A DNA stretch of 23,090 nucleotides from an uncultured Eubacteriales bacterium (GTDB taxonomy: Bacteria; Bacillota; Clostridia; Oscillospirales; Acutalibacteraceae), in contig CAKSOB010000014.1 of the NCBI GenBank assembly GCA_934476545.1, forward strand, positions 1 to 23,090. Direction: 5' to 3'. Under the pieces are notes generated by a model. The model saw only the letters and a program-made list of their open reading frames with translations, ran no database searches and was not told the DNA's origin. Of the stretch, positions 1-7,224 are shown one piece after another (within the stretch, counting starts at the first letter, position 1; every line of letters starts with the position of its first letter). Position numbers and translations under genes: made by a program.

Positions 1-1054
1 CTTTGTGCCAAAGGATTTTATTTCCGTAGCATTCGATTCCGGCGGTGTAACCACCGGGCCGATTACGGTTCCGTTTATTATGGCGTTGGGTATCGGTTTA
101 GCCTCTCTCCGAGGTGACAGTCATTCGGAGGAGGACAGCTTCGGCATGATCTCTCTGTGTAGTGTGGGACCGATTTTAGCGGTGTTGGTGTTGGGCATTT
201 GCTTCAATCCACAAGATGCTTCTGTTTCCATGGCAGAAGCTGTAAACGTAGAAACGACACGGGAAGCATGGCTGTTTTTCCTCTATGAATTACCGGAGTA
301 CTTAAAGGAAGTTGCGGTGGCATTGGCACCGATTATGGGCTTTTTCCTGTTATTCCAAATTATCACCAAAAAGTTCCGGAAACGCCAACTGGTACAGATG
401 ATGATGGGTATGGTTTATACCTTTGTTGGTTTGGTTTTGTTCCTTACCGGCGTAAATGTGGGCTTTATGCCTGTTGGTCAATATTTGGGAGAAGCGTTGG
501 CAGGTCTTCCGTTTAACTGGATCATCATTCCAATCGGAATGATTGTTGGTTTCTTTATTGTAAAAGCTGAGCCTGCTGTTCACGTCTTGAACAAGCAAGT
601 AGAAGAAATCACCGGCGGTACTATTTCGCAAAAAGCCATGTTCCTCAGCTTGTCCATCGGTGTTTCCGTTTCTTTGGGATTGGCAATGGTTCGTGTGCTT
701 ACCGGCATTTCTCTGCTGTGGTTTGTTCTGCCGGGCTATGCGCTGGCACTGGGACTCAGCTTTGTTGTGCCGAGAGTCTTCTCTGCCATTGCGTTCGACT
801 CCGGCGGTGTAGCCAGTGGTCCGATGACGGCAACCTTCTTGCTGCCGTTTGCCATGGGCGCTTGTCAGGCAGTTGGCGGCAATATTATGACCGATGCATT
901 CGGTGTTGTTGCAATGGTTGCTATGACGCCGTTGATCACGATTCAGCTTTTGGGTCTGTCGTATAAGATTAAGACGAGAGATGCGGAAGAAACGAGAGAT
1001 CACGCTCTGTTGCCGGACGATGACGATATTGTGGATTATGAGGAGGAAGCCTGA
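1..1054 (+). CDS. DUF1538 family membrane protein, 5' truncated by the window
   Basis: The reading frame is open from the first bases, so the N-terminus lies outside the window; a GTG at 5 is probably an internal valine. About 350 residues remain, mostly hydrophobic helices. DUF1538 proteins carry an internal duplication. It is visible here as two copies of an AFDSGGV-[TA]-[TS]-GP motif, one at the extreme start of the window and one near base 795. Glycine- and proline-rich signatures like these, in membrane repeats, suggest a transporter or channel, but the substrate is unknown to me. The C-terminal tail is acidic (DDDDIVDYEEEA) and presumably cytosolic. The stop codon overlaps the ATG of the next gene by one base, so the two are translationally coupled. 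Family assignment is fairly secure; function is not. Confidence 0.8.
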   Translation, partial: FVPKDFISVAFDSGGVTTGPITVPFIMALGIGLASLRGDSHSEEDSFGMISLCSVGPILAVLVLGICFNPQDASVSMAEAVNVETTREAWLFFLYELPEYLKEVAVALAPIMGFFLLFQIITKKFRKRQLVQMMMGMVYTFVGLVLFLTGVNVGFMPVGQYLGEALAGLPFNWIIIPIGMIVGFFIVKAEPAVHVLNKQVEEITGGTISQKAMFLSLSIGVSVSLGLAMVRVLTGISLLWFVLPGYALALGLSFVVPRVFSAIAFDSGGVASGPMTATFLLPFAMGACQAVGGNIMTDAFGVVAMVAMTPLITIQLLGLSYKIKTRDAEETRDHALLPDDDDIVDYEEEA

Positions 1055-1737
1055 TGAATCGCAAAGACGAAATCAAGCTGATGGTGACGATTGTCAGTCG
1101 TGGACGCAGCGAAAAAGTTTTGAAAATGTTTCAGGAAGAAAACCTTGGTCTGCACTATGTTAGCTTGGGACTTGGTACAGCCAACTCCGAAATCTTGGAT
1201 TACTTCGGAATTGGCGAAACAGAAAAAGATGTGTTGTTCAGTTTAGTGCCTGCGGTAAAGGCAGTGAAGATTATGGACAACATTAACAACGGCATGAACT
1301 TGAATCTGCCGGGAAAAGGAATTATCTTCATTACGCCGTTAACGGCAGTAAGCAAGTTGGTAGAGCGGACACTGTACAGTGACGTAACCGATGCAGATCG
1401 ACAGGAGGAGGTGGAAAGAGATATGGACAATGAGATTAAGTTCAGTATGGTAATGGCAGTTGTAAACCGTGGCTATGTAGACGATGTAATGGAAGCTGCA
1501 AAAGGTGCCGGCGCAAGAGGTGGCACTGTGCTGCACGCCAGAAGCGTTGGCAACGAAGAAGTTGGTAATTTTTTTGGTATTACCTTACAACCGGAAAAAG
1601 ACATTATACTGCTCGTTGTACCGCAAAAGATAAAAACTCCTGTTATGCAGGCAGTTAGCCAAGCGGCAGGCATCCATACAAAGGCACACGGAATTCTGTA
1701 TTCTCTTCCGGTAGAGGCATTTGGCGGTATTTCCTAA
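1054..1737 (+). CDS. Tandem two-domain P-II-like signalling protein
   Basis: 227 residues made of two P-II-like ferredoxin folds in tandem. Domain 1 is about residues 5-105 and ends in GKGIIFITPL (88-97). Domain 2 is about residues 125-227 and ends in AHGILYSLPVEAF (211-223). Both endings resemble the P-II C-terminal strand that follows the nucleotide-binding B-loop (compare GDGKIFVSPV). Classical P-II proteins are about 112 residues and form trimers, so a two-domain chain is roughly double length. The T-loop regions look short, and I see no canonical uridylylated tyrosine context. The gene overlaps the DUF1538 gene by one base, which suggests the protein regulates that membrane protein, as GlnK regulates AmtB; this is inference. 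A strong internal ribosome site lies exactly at the domain boundary. Confidence 0.8.
   Translation: MNRKDEIKLMVTIVSRGRSEKVLKMFQEENLGLHYVSLGLGTANSEILDYFGIGETEKDVLFSLVPAVKAVKIMDNINNGMNLNLPGKGIIFITPLTAVSKLVERTLYSDVTDADRQEEVERDMDNEIKFSMVMAVVNRGYVDDVMEAAKGAGARGGTVLHARSVGNEEVGNFFGITLQPEKDIILLVVPQKIKTPVMQAVSQAAGIHTKAHGILYSLPVEAFGGIS
1403..1425 (+). promoter_or_regulatory. Internal ribosome-binding site and in-frame ATG at the P-II domain boundary
   Basis: The sequence AGGAGGAGGTGG begins at 1403, and an in-frame ATG (codon 124) lies at 1423-1425, 11 bases after the best AGGAGG. The ATG begins MDNEIKFSMVMAVV, the first strand of the second P-II-like domain. It could make a separate 104-residue protein, or it may be the relic of a gene fusion. 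Spacing is slightly long, so actual use is uncertain. Confidence 0.4.
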
Positions 1738-1751
1738 AAAGTAAAAGAAAA

Positions 1752-1797
1752 CAAAAAGCAGGTGGCTTCCTTCTATTGGGAAGCACCTGCTTTTTTT
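1752..1797. terminator. Bidirectional intrinsic terminator between convergent genes
   Basis: An inverted repeat, AAGCAGGTGGCTTCC pairing with GGAAGCACCTGCTT with one bulged G, is followed by seven T on the plus strand. An A-rich tract precedes it, which reads as a T tract on the minus strand. It sits between the P-II gene and the convergent mgtC-like gene and can serve both. Confidence 0.85.
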
Positions 1798-1800
1798 CTG

Positions 1801-2484
1801 TTATGGCTCTACTTCAATGGAGATGATATTTAATCCTGGGATTTGTGCCAAATCGTGGAGCTTTTTTTCATAATTTCGATCCGATACCGTAATGTTTAAA
1901 TCCAAGGTCTGTACCTCCGGTTTACTGGTGTCGGTGGTGATTTTAATTTTAATCTTAGAGGTTGCCATCTCATCAATCGCTTGCCGCACCTCTTGAATCG
2001 CAATGGGAGTTCCAACGATATGAATATGAGCATGAACCAAGGAGTTATATAGATTGTTGATGTGGATGCGATGGAAGAACAGTTGAATCAACAGTGTCAA
2101 CAGAGTGATTACCACGCCGATAAAATATAACCCGGCGCCCACAGCCATGCCAACGCCAACGGTTGTCCAAAGTCCTGCTGCCGTAGTAATGCCGTTGATT
2201 TTAAATCCTCGTGTGAATATGATGCCGGCACCCAAGAAACCGATGGCAGATACAATTCCGGCGGCAACACGGGAAGGGTCCAGCTTAATGTTGTCCAGTA
2301 CCAGAACGTCCCAGAATCCATACTTGGATACGATCATCATAAGAGCTGCGCCTACGGATACAATCATGTGGGTTTTCAGTCCGGCGGACTTTACCCGCCG
2401 TTCTCGTTCCAAACCAATGAGTCCGCCGCAAATCATTGCCACAAAAATACGCAGCAAAAATTCCAGTTGTGTAAGAAAGGACAT
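1801..2484 (-). CDS. MgtC/SapB family membrane protein
   Basis: The N-terminal part has several transmembrane helices and the MgtC family signature: ICGGLIGLERERR, followed by GLKTHMIVSVGAAL, then GAGIIF and TTAAGLWTT. The last 80 or so residues form a soluble ACT-like cytoplasmic domain, as in longer MgtC-type proteins. Members are linked to survival at low magnesium and to inhibition of F-type ATP synthase; which role applies here cannot be told. ATG at 2484 gives MSFLTQLEFLLRIF, the normal family start, with AGGTGA about 14 bases upstream. A GTG at 2502 would add six residues but has no ribosome site. The gene is alone on its strand, with its own weak promoter and a shared terminator. Confidence 0.87.
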   Translation of the reverse strand: MSFLTQLEFLLRIFVAMICGGLIGLERERRVKSAGLKTHMIVSVGAALMMIVSKYGFWDVLVLDNIKLDPSRVAAGIVSAIGFLGAGIIFTRGFKINGITTAAGLWTTVGVGMAVGAGLYFIGVVITLLTLLIQLFFHRIHINNLYNSLVHAHIHIVGTPIAIQEVRQAIDEMATSKIKIKITTDTSKPEVQTLDLNITVSDRNYEKKLHDLAQIPGLNIISIEVEP

Positions 2485-2529
2485 ATCGAACAATAGCTTC
2501 ACCTGTCTTTTTTTGTAGGATTTAATTTT

Positions 2530-2558
2530 ATTTTACATAGATTTCTTTGTAAATACAA
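2530..2558 (-). promoter_or_regulatory. Probable sigma-A promoter of the mgtC-like gene
   Basis: On the minus strand, TTGTAT (2558-2553) is followed after 17 bases by TAAAAT (2535-2530). That is 4/6 and 5/6 matches to consensus at ideal spacing, about 45 bases upstream of the ATG. Confidence 0.5.
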
Positions 2559-2573
2559 GAGGTTTTTGATTGC

Positions 2574-2612
2574 AAAAAAAGAAAAAAGGTAAGTTCCAAA
2601 GAACTTACCTTT
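2574..2612 (-). terminator. Intrinsic terminator of rpsU
   Basis: A perfect 12-bp stem (AAAGGTAAGTTC pairing with GAACTTACCTTT, 4-base loop) occupies 2585-2612. On the minus strand it is followed by a long T-rich run. It lies 15 bases after the rpsU stop codon. Confidence 0.9.
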
Positions 2613-2627
2613 ATGATTTGATTCAGC

Positions 2628-2804
2628 TTATTTGTACTTTCTTTTACGAGCTGCTTCAGATTTCTTCTTGCGCTTTACAGAAGGCTTCTCGTAAGCTTCT
2701 CTCTTACGAACCTCTGCAATAACACCAGCGCGAGCACACTGCTTCTTAAATCTTCTCAATGCACTCTCGAGAGACTCATTGTCCTTGATTCTGATTTCTG
2801 CCAT
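2628..2804 (-). CDS. rpsU: 30S ribosomal protein S21
   Basis: 58 residues, beginning MAEIRIKDNESLESALRRFK and ending in a strongly basic tail (KRKKKSEAARKRKYK). This is the typical S21 pattern and length: the N-terminal strand and helix are followed by CARAGVIAEVRKREAYEKPS. S21 is a small-subunit protein near the 3' end of 16S rRNA that aids initiation. The start is supported by an excellent GGAGGGGAGGG ribosome site 8 bases upstream. It is flanked by a near-perfect promoter and a strong terminator, so it is a single-gene transcription unit. In many Clostridia rpsU is linked to yqeY or to dnaJ-region genes; here it stands alone. Confidence 0.96.
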   Translation of the reverse strand: MAEIRIKDNESLESALRRFKKQCARAGVIAEVRKREAYEKPSVKRKKKSEAARKRKYK

Positions 2805-2868
2805 CTATTTTCCCTCCCCTCCGCCGCCACAAGACGGGGGTTATAAATTCAAGTTTGATACATCGAAT

Positions 2869-2897
2869 ATTATACCGAGTTTTCTTGGTTGTGTCAA
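2869..2897 (-). promoter_or_regulatory. Consensus sigma-A promoter of rpsU
   Basis: On the minus strand, TTGACA (2897-2892) is separated by exactly 17 bases from TATAAT (2874-2869). Both hexamers are perfect. The predicted start is near 2862, about 58 bases before the rpsU ATG. It is back-to-back with the tRNA-Trp promoter. Confidence 0.9.
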
Positions 2898-2965
2898 TAG
2901 GTTCCGAAAAATTATTTGAAAAAACTGTGGGATTGTTTCTTTTTTTGTATTTTTTCAAATTTCTA

Positions 2966-2994
2966 TTGACTTTTTGGAGGGGAAATGGTAAGAT
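2966..2994 (+). promoter_or_regulatory. Sigma-A promoter of tRNA-Trp
   Basis: TTGACT (2966-2971), a 17-base spacer and TAAGAT (2989-2994). The predicted start at about 3001 lies roughly 12 bases before the mature tRNA 5' end. Confidence 0.85.
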
Positions 2995-3012
2995 AAATCT
3001 CGTTGAGAACAT

Positions 3013-3088
3013 AGGGGTATAGCTCAGTTGGTAGAGCAGTGGTCTCCAAAACCACGTGCCGTGGGTTCAAATCCTACTGCCCCTGCCA
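3013..3088 (+). tRNA. tRNA-Trp (CCA anticodon)
   Basis: The complete cloverleaf can be folded by eye. The acceptor stem AGGGGTA pairs with TGCCCCT (one G-U), with discriminator G and an encoded CCA end at 3086-3088. The D arm contains AGCTCAGTTGGTAGAGC. The anticodon stem GTGGT/ACCAC carries the loop CTCCAAA, giving anticodon CCA for tryptophan. The T arm contains GGGTTCAAATCC. It has its own promoter and terminator, so it is a monocistronic tRNA gene. Confidence 0.97.
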
Positions 3089-3093
3089 AAGCG

Positions 3094-3125
3094 AACGGTT
3101 TAAACATTGGTTTAAGCCGTTTTTT
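3094..3125 (+). terminator. Intrinsic terminator of tRNA-Trp
   Basis: AACGGTTTAAA pairs with TTTAAGCCGTT (one G-U pair) around a 6-base loop and is followed by a T run ending at 3125. Confidence 0.85.
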
Positions 3126-3147
3126 CTGTTTTAAAACAAAGATATAG

Positions 3148-3188
3148 AAAAATGCTGTGCAGTGGAAATTCCGGCTGCACAGCGTTTT
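3148..3188 (-). terminator. Intrinsic terminator of the activase gene
   Basis: The stem GCTGTGCAG / CTGCACAGC (9 bp, extended by A-T pairs) is followed on the minus strand by ATTTTTC. It lies 28 bases after the stop codon of the 1287-residue gene. The A/T-flanked arms could also stop plus-strand readthrough. Confidence 0.8.
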
Positions 3189-3215
3189 TCTTTCATAAAA
3201 GAAGGTTGAAAGCGG

Positions 3216-6200
3216 TTAACAATAGTATAAGAAGGAGCGCAGTTTGGACCATGCGGTTTCGTCCCAGTCTCCGTCAAAGGAAAGGGGGAACATCGGTGCA
3301 GGGCAGGCTTCCTCTAAGCCACGCAGCTCCAAAATGGTAGCAGTGTTTTCGTAGCGTGGTGCGGCGGTCAGGATGGCGCTTGTCCGTGCGCCCAACTCCA
3401 TAGCTTTTGCCCAACGATAGCGTCCGTTTCCGCCGGCGAATCTCGGCAAAGGATCGTCTGCGGCGGAATGTAAGGCGTTCATATCCGCAGAGAACGGCGT
3501 GCGGTTCCGAAGACGTGCAGACACTTCCGATAATCTTTCAGAAAGCGTTTTTAAAAGTGCTTTTTGATTGCGGTTGATTTCTTCGTACTCCTGCCACAGG
3601 AACAGCATTGCTTCAGAGAGCGGCGCCCGCAGCAGGTGATTCCCCTCTGCTTCTAAGGTGTCTAAAACGGATTCCTGAAGAACGGTCTGACAGAGCGGTG
3701 TTCCTACTACGCCGAGGGTGCGAGCGGCGGTAGGCATCCGTCCAATGGTATCTGCCAAAGAGAGCAGTGTCTCCCATGTAGGGAGCTTCTGTGGAGCCAG
3801 TTGCTGTCGTTTTTCCGGTGGTGCCGCATAAAGAAGATCTCCCGTTACCAAACAGCGGAACAGCAGATCTAAATCGAACGCTGTTTTCGGCAGCTCCTCT
3901 AAAATCGGTGCAAAAACAGAATGTTGCTCCAAGTTGTGCTTTTGCAGAATGGCGCAAACGCCACGGGCGTACTGTCCGTCGGCTTCCGAACCTAAGTTAG
4001 AGGGTAGTAAGAACTGAATCGGTTCGGCTGCCTTTTTCACAGTATCCAAAGCAATACCGGTCAATGCGGCAAAGGGCAGCAGCTCTTTTGCATTGGTTTC
4101 GCTGCGCCCCAGTTGAAGTTGTTCCTGTGTGATTGGTGGCAGCGCCGAAGCAGCAATTCCCATTACTTGGAAGTACGCTTGCAGGTAGGAAGTATAATAT
4201 CCCAAGTCCGGCAGGTACAGGGTTCGGTCTGTTCTGGGCTGTTCGGTTAAACAAGGGGTGTGAGAGGCTATAGCAGTTAATTGGAAGTCTTTTGGCAATG
4301 GCTTTGCCGGACGAGAGGACAGGCTGTTCAAGAATGCCTCAATGCGGGTGATCACACCGATTTTGGAGAAGTGTTCATCCACTTCGATTTGCAAATACGG
4401 CTTTTCTCCCATTTCTTGTTGGAAGAAATGAGAAAGGATACTATCCGGTCCGCAGCCGTGATTGGTTAGATAGACGGCATAGAGGTTCGGATGGTTGGCA
4501 ACCATTTTGGCACCGGAAAGAATGTGCTGCCCAAAAGGCCAATACAGGTTCGGATAATCTTGAGAAATATCCAAATCGTGACCGGGCAGGTGGGAAAGCG
4601 TAATCACTTTATGTCCTCGCTCTAATAATAGCCGGGGAATTCCCATATTTAAAATCGGGTCGGAAATACCGTAGTTCCGTGTAATTAAAACAAGAACCTT
4701 GTCCTCCGGCTTCAGGGTTCCCAGCAATGCTTTTCCCTGCTGTTCTACCAACTCGGTATGGCGGCGGACTGCCATAGCGCCTGCCAATAAGGCTTTCACG
4801 CAGCGTGGTTTGGAAATACCCAAGATTTTCCCCATAGACAGCATAGCGGTTGCCATGGCTTCTTTCCCAAAGTCCAAATCAAATACCGGACTCAGCAGCG
4901 GAATGCCTTTCTCCTCTAAGTGGAGGGCATCGGCTACAATGTGCGGGGCAGTTTGCATATAGACACAGCCGTAGTTGTATTTGGCGTGGGAGATGTCGTG
5001 CTTCATGGTGTGGACAGAGGGCAGGAAAATATAGTCTACTTTTTTCTCTACCAATTCCTGCATATGTCCGTAAATCAACTTGACAGGATAACAAGGTTCG
5101 CCCTGTGACAGTTGTTGCGCCCGCCGAATGGTATCTTCATTGGAAGGGGTACTCAACAGCACGTTAAAGCCCAAGCTTTTAAAGAAAGCATTTGCCATAG
5201 GGAAAAATTTATGAATCAGCAGCGCGAAAGGAATGCCAACGGTTTTTTTATTGGGGTCCCGTTCTCCGGTGTAGCCGTCTAATAACAGAGCTCCTGCTTT
5301 TCGATAGAAATTACTGTTGGCTGCAACGGCATCGTCCGATATGGTTGTTTCCGAAAGTGTCTGCGGAACCGCAAAGCCACGGAAGCAGCTGCTCTTTTCG
5401 CCAACGGCTTCCATAGCAAGCAGGGCAGCGCCAAAGGCGCCGCTGATGGCAAAATATGGGGAAACAGTCAGTCGCTCTCCAAACTGTTGTTGGAATGCAG
5501 CAACGATTCCGGGATTATAGGCAACGCCGCCCTGTAAAACGATATGTTGTCCAATCGGCTTTCCGCCAATAACCTTGTGGGTATAATTTCGTACAATGGA
5601 GTGGCAAAGTCCGGCGGCAATATTGGCAGGAGAAACCCCTTCTGCCGTAGCGGAGGCAATGGCTGTTTCAATAAATACGGTACATCGCTCGCCTAAATCG
5701 GCAGGGGCATCTGCGGTGAGTGCCAACGGACCAAATTCGTCAATGGGAAGATTCATGCGGGCAGCTTGTTCTTCCACAAAAGAACCGGTGCCGGCAGCGC
5801 AGATTTTATTCATTTGAAAGTCGGTAACATGACCGTTTTTCAAAACAATAAACTTGGAATCCTGTCCGCCGATTTCCATTACGGTATCGGTTTCCGGCTG
5901 CCAGAAGCAAGCGGCTTTTGCCTGTGCGGTGATTTCATCTCGAACAGCATCGGCGCCCACCAGTCTGCCGATTCGTTCTCGACCGGAGCCGGTAACACCC
6001 ACAGCACGAATTTTTAAATCGCCAAAGCGAGAAGCAATGCTTTGCAGACCTTGGCGCACGGCTTTTTCCGGGTTTCCGGCAGTTCTCAAATATTGGAAAT
6101 CCACAATGTTGCCGTCCTTGTCGGTCAATACCAAATCGGTGCTGGTAGAGCCGATATCAATGCCCAATGCACAGCCGTCTGCGGGCGGGGTGCCGGTCAC

Positions 6201-7079
6201 TGGTGGGTTTTGCAAGCAGGTAGCCTCAGCTAACCTCAGGGGCGGCAAGGAGGAAAGACTCGTTTGAGCATGAGATTTTTTCAGTTCTTCCAATACGTCG
6301 GAAAGAAGAATGCTGCCGGCGGCTTTTTGTGCTGCACCGATGGCGGCGGCAAATTGAGCGTGTTCCGGAATTATCAATTCTTTTTCAGAAAGTTGAAAGA
6401 TTTCTCGAATGGCACGGATCACGCCGGTGTTACAGGTCACGCCGCCACAGAATGCAATCGGGTGTTCCACAGGGAGATTTCGAACAATGGTTGCTTTATA
6501 ATTGCGAATCATGGCGTAGCACAAGCCCAGTAAAATATCCGGGGTAGAAGCGCCTTCCTGTTGCCGGTGGATAATGTCCGTCTTGGCAAATACCGCACAT
6601 CGTCCGGAAAGACGAGGAATGGAGGTTGCCTGCGCTACCAGAGTGGAGTAATCTTCAATCTGCAATCCCAGTCGGGACATTTGATCTTCAAAAAAAGAAC
6701 CGGTACCGCCGGCGCAGTGTTCGTTTACGGCAAAGCGGGGGACAGGCTGTTCCAAGTGGGTTAAGAATCGAGCCGCTTGACTTCCGATTTCGATGGCGCT
6801 TTTTGCTTGCGGTGCCAAAAAGCGAACGCCTTCGGTGATAGCGGGGATTTCATCCAACTGTGGACAATTCGGCAACAGATGACAAACTCCGCTGCGGTTG
6901 CTGCCGGTTACGGCAACAGCGATTGGTGTTTGGGGCAAGTTTAGTGCAGTAAGCCCTTCCTGCAATGTTTTGGCAATTTGACCGTGATGTACGCGCAGCC
7001 ATGTTTGTATGACGATTCCGTCTTGAATAAGCGCTAGTTTAACGGAAGCACTTCCCAAATCGATTCCTAGTTGATACAT
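3216..7079 (-). CDS. Double-domain acyl-CoA dehydratase activase (BadF/HgdC type) fused to DUF2229
   Basis: 1287 residues. Two ASKHA ATPase domains come first: residues 1-260 (GIDLGS at 5) and 303-600 (GIDIGSTSTD at 306). A DUF2229/HgdB-like region follows from about 630 (GEPCYPVKLIYGHMQELV, later NHGCGPDSI). Family members use ATP to push an electron from a [4Fe-4S] cluster into a dehydratase or double-cubane cluster protein. HgdC dimers hold the cluster with two cysteines per subunit. Here each domain has a matching pair (C122/C161 and C427/C466), so one chain can mimic the dimer. Domain 2 has the GGQD motif; domain 1 has GSQA and may be catalytically degenerate. No dehydratase subunits are nearby. 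GGAGG lies 7 bases before the ATG. The substrate is unknown. Confidence 0.9.
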   Translation of the reverse strand: MYQLGIDLGSASVKLALIQDGIVIQTWLRVHHGQIAKTLQEGLTALNLPQTPIAVAVTGSNRSGVCHLLPNCPQLDEIPAITEGVRFLAPQAKSAIEIGSQAARFLTHLEQPVPRFAVNEHCAGGTGSFFEDQMSRLGLQIEDYSTLVAQATSIPRLSGRCAVFAKTDIIHRQQEGASTPDILLGLCYAMIRNYKATIVRNLPVEHPIAFCGGVTCNTGVIRAIREIFQLSEKELIIPEHAQFAAAIGAAQKAAGSILLSDVLEELKKSHAQTSLSSLPPLRLAEATCLQNPPVTGTPPADGCALGIDIGSTSTDLVLTDKDGNIVDFQYLRTAGNPEKAVRQGLQSIASRFGDLKIRAVGVTGSGRERIGRLVGADAVRDEITAQAKAACFWQPETDTVMEIGGQDSKFIVLKNGHVTDFQMNKICAAGTGSFVEEQAARMNLPIDEFGPLALTADAPADLGERCTVFIETAIASATAEGVSPANIAAGLCHSIVRNYTHKVIGGKPIGQHIVLQGGVAYNPGIVAAFQQQFGERLTVSPYFAISGAFGAALLAMEAVGEKSSCFRGFAVPQTLSETTISDDAVAANSNFYRKAGALLLDGYTGERDPNKKTVGIPFALLIHKFFPMANAFFKSLGFNVLLSTPSNEDTIRRAQQLSQGEPCYPVKLIYGHMQELVEKKVDYIFLPSVHTMKHDISHAKYNYGCVYMQTAPHIVADALHLEEKGIPLLSPVFDLDFGKEAMATAMLSMGKILGISKPRCVKALLAGAMAVRRHTELVEQQGKALLGTLKPEDKVLVLITRNYGISDPILNMGIPRLLLERGHKVITLSHLPGHDLDISQDYPNLYWPFGQHILSGAKMVANHPNLYAVYLTNHGCGPDSILSHFFQQEMGEKPYLQIEVDEHFSKIGVITRIEAFLNSLSSRPAKPLPKDFQLTAIASHTPCLTEQPRTDRTLYLPDLGYYTSYLQAYFQVMGIAASALPPITQEQLQLGRSETNAKELLPFAALTGIALDTVKKAAEPIQFLLPSNLGSEADGQYARGVCAILQKHNLEQHSVFAPILEELPKTAFDLDLLFRCLVTGDLLYAAPPEKRQQLAPQKLPTWETLLSLADTIGRMPTAARTLGVVGTPLCQTVLQESVLDTLEAEGNHLLRAPLSEAMLFLWQEYEEINRNQKALLKTLSERLSEVSARLRNRTPFSADMNALHSAADDPLPRFAGGNGRYRWAKAMELGARTSAILTAAPRYENTATILELRGLEEACPAPMFPLSFDGDWDETAWSKLRSFLYYC

Positions 7080-7101
7080 GGGGATTCCTCCTTTTTTTAC
7101 A

Positions 7102-7130
7102 TTGACTTTCCAAAGATAACACTTTATAAT
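7102..7130 (+). promoter_or_regulatory. Sigma-A promoter of the Crp/Fnr gene
   Basis: TTGACT (7102-7107), a 17-base spacer and TATAAT (7125-7130). Start predicted near 7137. This strong, constitutive-looking promoter differs from the two box-controlled promoters nearby. The GTTAG-N6-CTAAC palindrome lies about 10-25 bases downstream of the start, so autorepression is possible. Confidence 0.8.
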
Positions 7131-7146
7131 AGAATCATTCTTATGG

Positions 7147-7162
7147 GTTAGCGTTACCTAAC
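7147..7162. promoter_or_regulatory. Palindromic operator-like box B, copy 1
   Basis: GTTAG-CGTTAC-CTAAC, a 5-bp-arm inverted repeat with a 6-base spacer. Read on the minus strand it begins exactly 10 bases after a TATAAT at 7178-7173. That is the same spacing as copy 2 at 7964-7979 in front of the ABC genes. A second inverted repeat, TACCTA-ACTGA-TAGGTA (7155-7171), overlaps it. Confidence 0.65.
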
Positions 7163-7172
7163 TGATAGGTAG

Positions 7173-7202
7173 ATTATACTGGAGGAAAGGAAGTGAAGTC
7201 GG
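7173..7202 (-). promoter_or_regulatory. Probable activator-dependent promoter of the activase gene
   Basis: On the minus strand a perfect TATAAT (7178-7173) has only a poor -35 (CCGACT at 7202-7197, 18-base spacer). That -35 overlaps palindrome box A. Start predicted near 7166, leaving a leader of about 87 bases. A good -10 with a weak -35 under an upstream palindrome is typical of class II Crp/Fnr activation. Confidence 0.6.
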
Positions 7203-7217
7203 TTGCTATGGCAACCG
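7200..7217. promoter_or_regulatory. Crp/Fnr-type palindrome box A, copy 1
   Basis: CGGTTGC-TATG-GCAACCG, with perfect 7-bp arms and a 4-base spacer. Its core GTTGC-N4-GCAAC has the size and symmetry of Crp/Fnr sites (compare the FNR box TTGAT-N4-ATCAA). It is centred about 42.5 bases upstream of the predicted activase start. It also lies in the leader of the Crp/Fnr gene, 8 bases before its ATG, where the RNA could form a hairpin. Confidence 0.7.
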
Positions 7218-7224
7218 GAAAGAG

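Noticed and set aside
350..1003. 217-codon minus-strand frame opposite the DUF1538 gene
   Set aside because: Antisense shadow of a clear membrane protein; the translation is rich in Asn/His/Gln/Arg and has no start context.
2776..3012. 78-codon minus-strand frame over the rpsU promoter region
   Set aside because: It covers the promoters of rpsU and tRNA-Trp and runs into the rpsU start; the translation is low-complexity Lys/Asn/Arg with no ribosome site.
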